Source of the DNA: Vicinamibacterales bacterium
Lineage (GTDB): Bacteria; Acidobacteriota; Vicinamibacteria; Vicinamibacterales; UBA8438
Reading direction: 5' to 3'
Assembly: GCA_030745255.1 (NCBI GenBank)
Contig: JASLOY010000031.1
Span: 1 to 14,641 of the forward strand
Length of the DNA stretch: 14,641 nucleotides
Each line of letters starts with the position of its first letter. Within the stretch, counting starts at the first letter, position 1. The notes under the pieces are model-generated. The model was not told the origin of the DNA. It ran no database searches and worked only from the letters and a program-made list of their open reading frames with translations. Below, in pieces: positions 14,518 to 14,641 of this stretch. Both the position numbers and the translations under genes were made by a program.

Positions 14518-14641
14518 CTACGGTACGACGGCGAGCGCCGTCGGGCCGAGCTCGGCCAGCCACGGTCTGCGCTGCACACTGCCGTCGGCAAGATCGATGA
14601 TCAGCAGCTCTCTCGAGACCTCGGCGCCCACAAAGGCGTAG
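14518..14641 (-). CDS. Probable YVTN-type beta-propeller protein, C-terminal end (partial)
   Basis: Forty residues read inward from the right edge on the minus strand and stop at the TAG complementary to 14518-14520; the rest lies outside the window. The peptide starts YAFVGAEVSRELLIIDLADG and ends LGPTALAVVP. The blade pattern of aromatic-x-Val-Gly, then a run of hydrophobics, Ile-Asp-Leu and a turn with Gly, is typical of YVTN/lactonase-like propellers, whose last strand often ends this way. It is convergent with the PQQ gene, 136 bases from its stop. Such proteins are commonly secreted, but the N-terminus is not visible here. The family call is tentative because only one blade can be seen. 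Confidence 0.5.
   Translation of the reverse strand, partial: YAFVGAEVSRELLIIDLADGSVQRRPWLAELGPTALAVVP

Overview
The window is GC-rich, densely coded bacterial DNA. Most of its proteins are exported: nine of the thirteen genes or gene remnants begin with a readable signal peptide. The protein set consists of three PQQ-type quinoprotein dehydrogenases, a secreted SUMF1-fold protein, a secreted two-domain VOC protein, an S12 serine hydrolase, a secreted GH43-like propeller and an orphan family with a GDSRGHWDGDTLVVETRNF motif. This mix resembles genomes of Acidobacteriota, particularly Vicinamibacteria-like lineages. That placement is inferred from gene style, because no rRNA or marker gene is present. 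I see no tRNA, rRNA, CRISPR array, insertion sequence or phage gene.

Layout. Left edge (1-772, + strand): the 3' end of a cupin gene, then a collapsed amidohydrolase remnant that has lost its catalytic core. 813-3802 (- strand): a two-gene unit, a cytochrome c/PQQ dehydrogenase fusion followed 29 bases later by a secreted five-bladed-propeller (GH43-like) protein. 3950-8007 (+ strand): a SUMF1-fold protein, an orphan secreted protein, a group I truncated haemoglobin and a secreted double-VOC protein, separated by gaps of 200-420 bases and so probably not one operon. 8017-9348 (- strand): an exported S12 serine hydrolase. 9532-11595 (+): a second cytochrome c/PQQ fusion. 11611-12450 (-): an SDR dehydrogenase. 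12600-14381 (+): a third PQQ-propeller protein without haem. Right edge (14518-14641, -): the C-terminus of a probable YVTN-type beta-propeller gene, cut by the window.

How the genes may work together. The PQQ proteins would oxidise alcohols or related compounds in the periplasm. The two fused ones could pass electrons through their own N-terminal c-type haem, while the third would need an external acceptor. The SDR could continue oxidation in the cytoplasm, and the hydrolase and GH43-like protein could release substrates. This is inference; no substrate can be read from the sequence. The clearest internal pattern is a graded change of the PQQ/calcium active site across the three paralogues: nearly canonical at 1814-3802, one key residue changed at 9532-11595, and both changed at 12600-14381. 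The SUMF1-fold protein lacks the cysteines of true formylglycine-generating enzymes, and the amidohydrolase has lost its catalytic core. The window therefore holds several degenerate or repurposed enzyme scaffolds.
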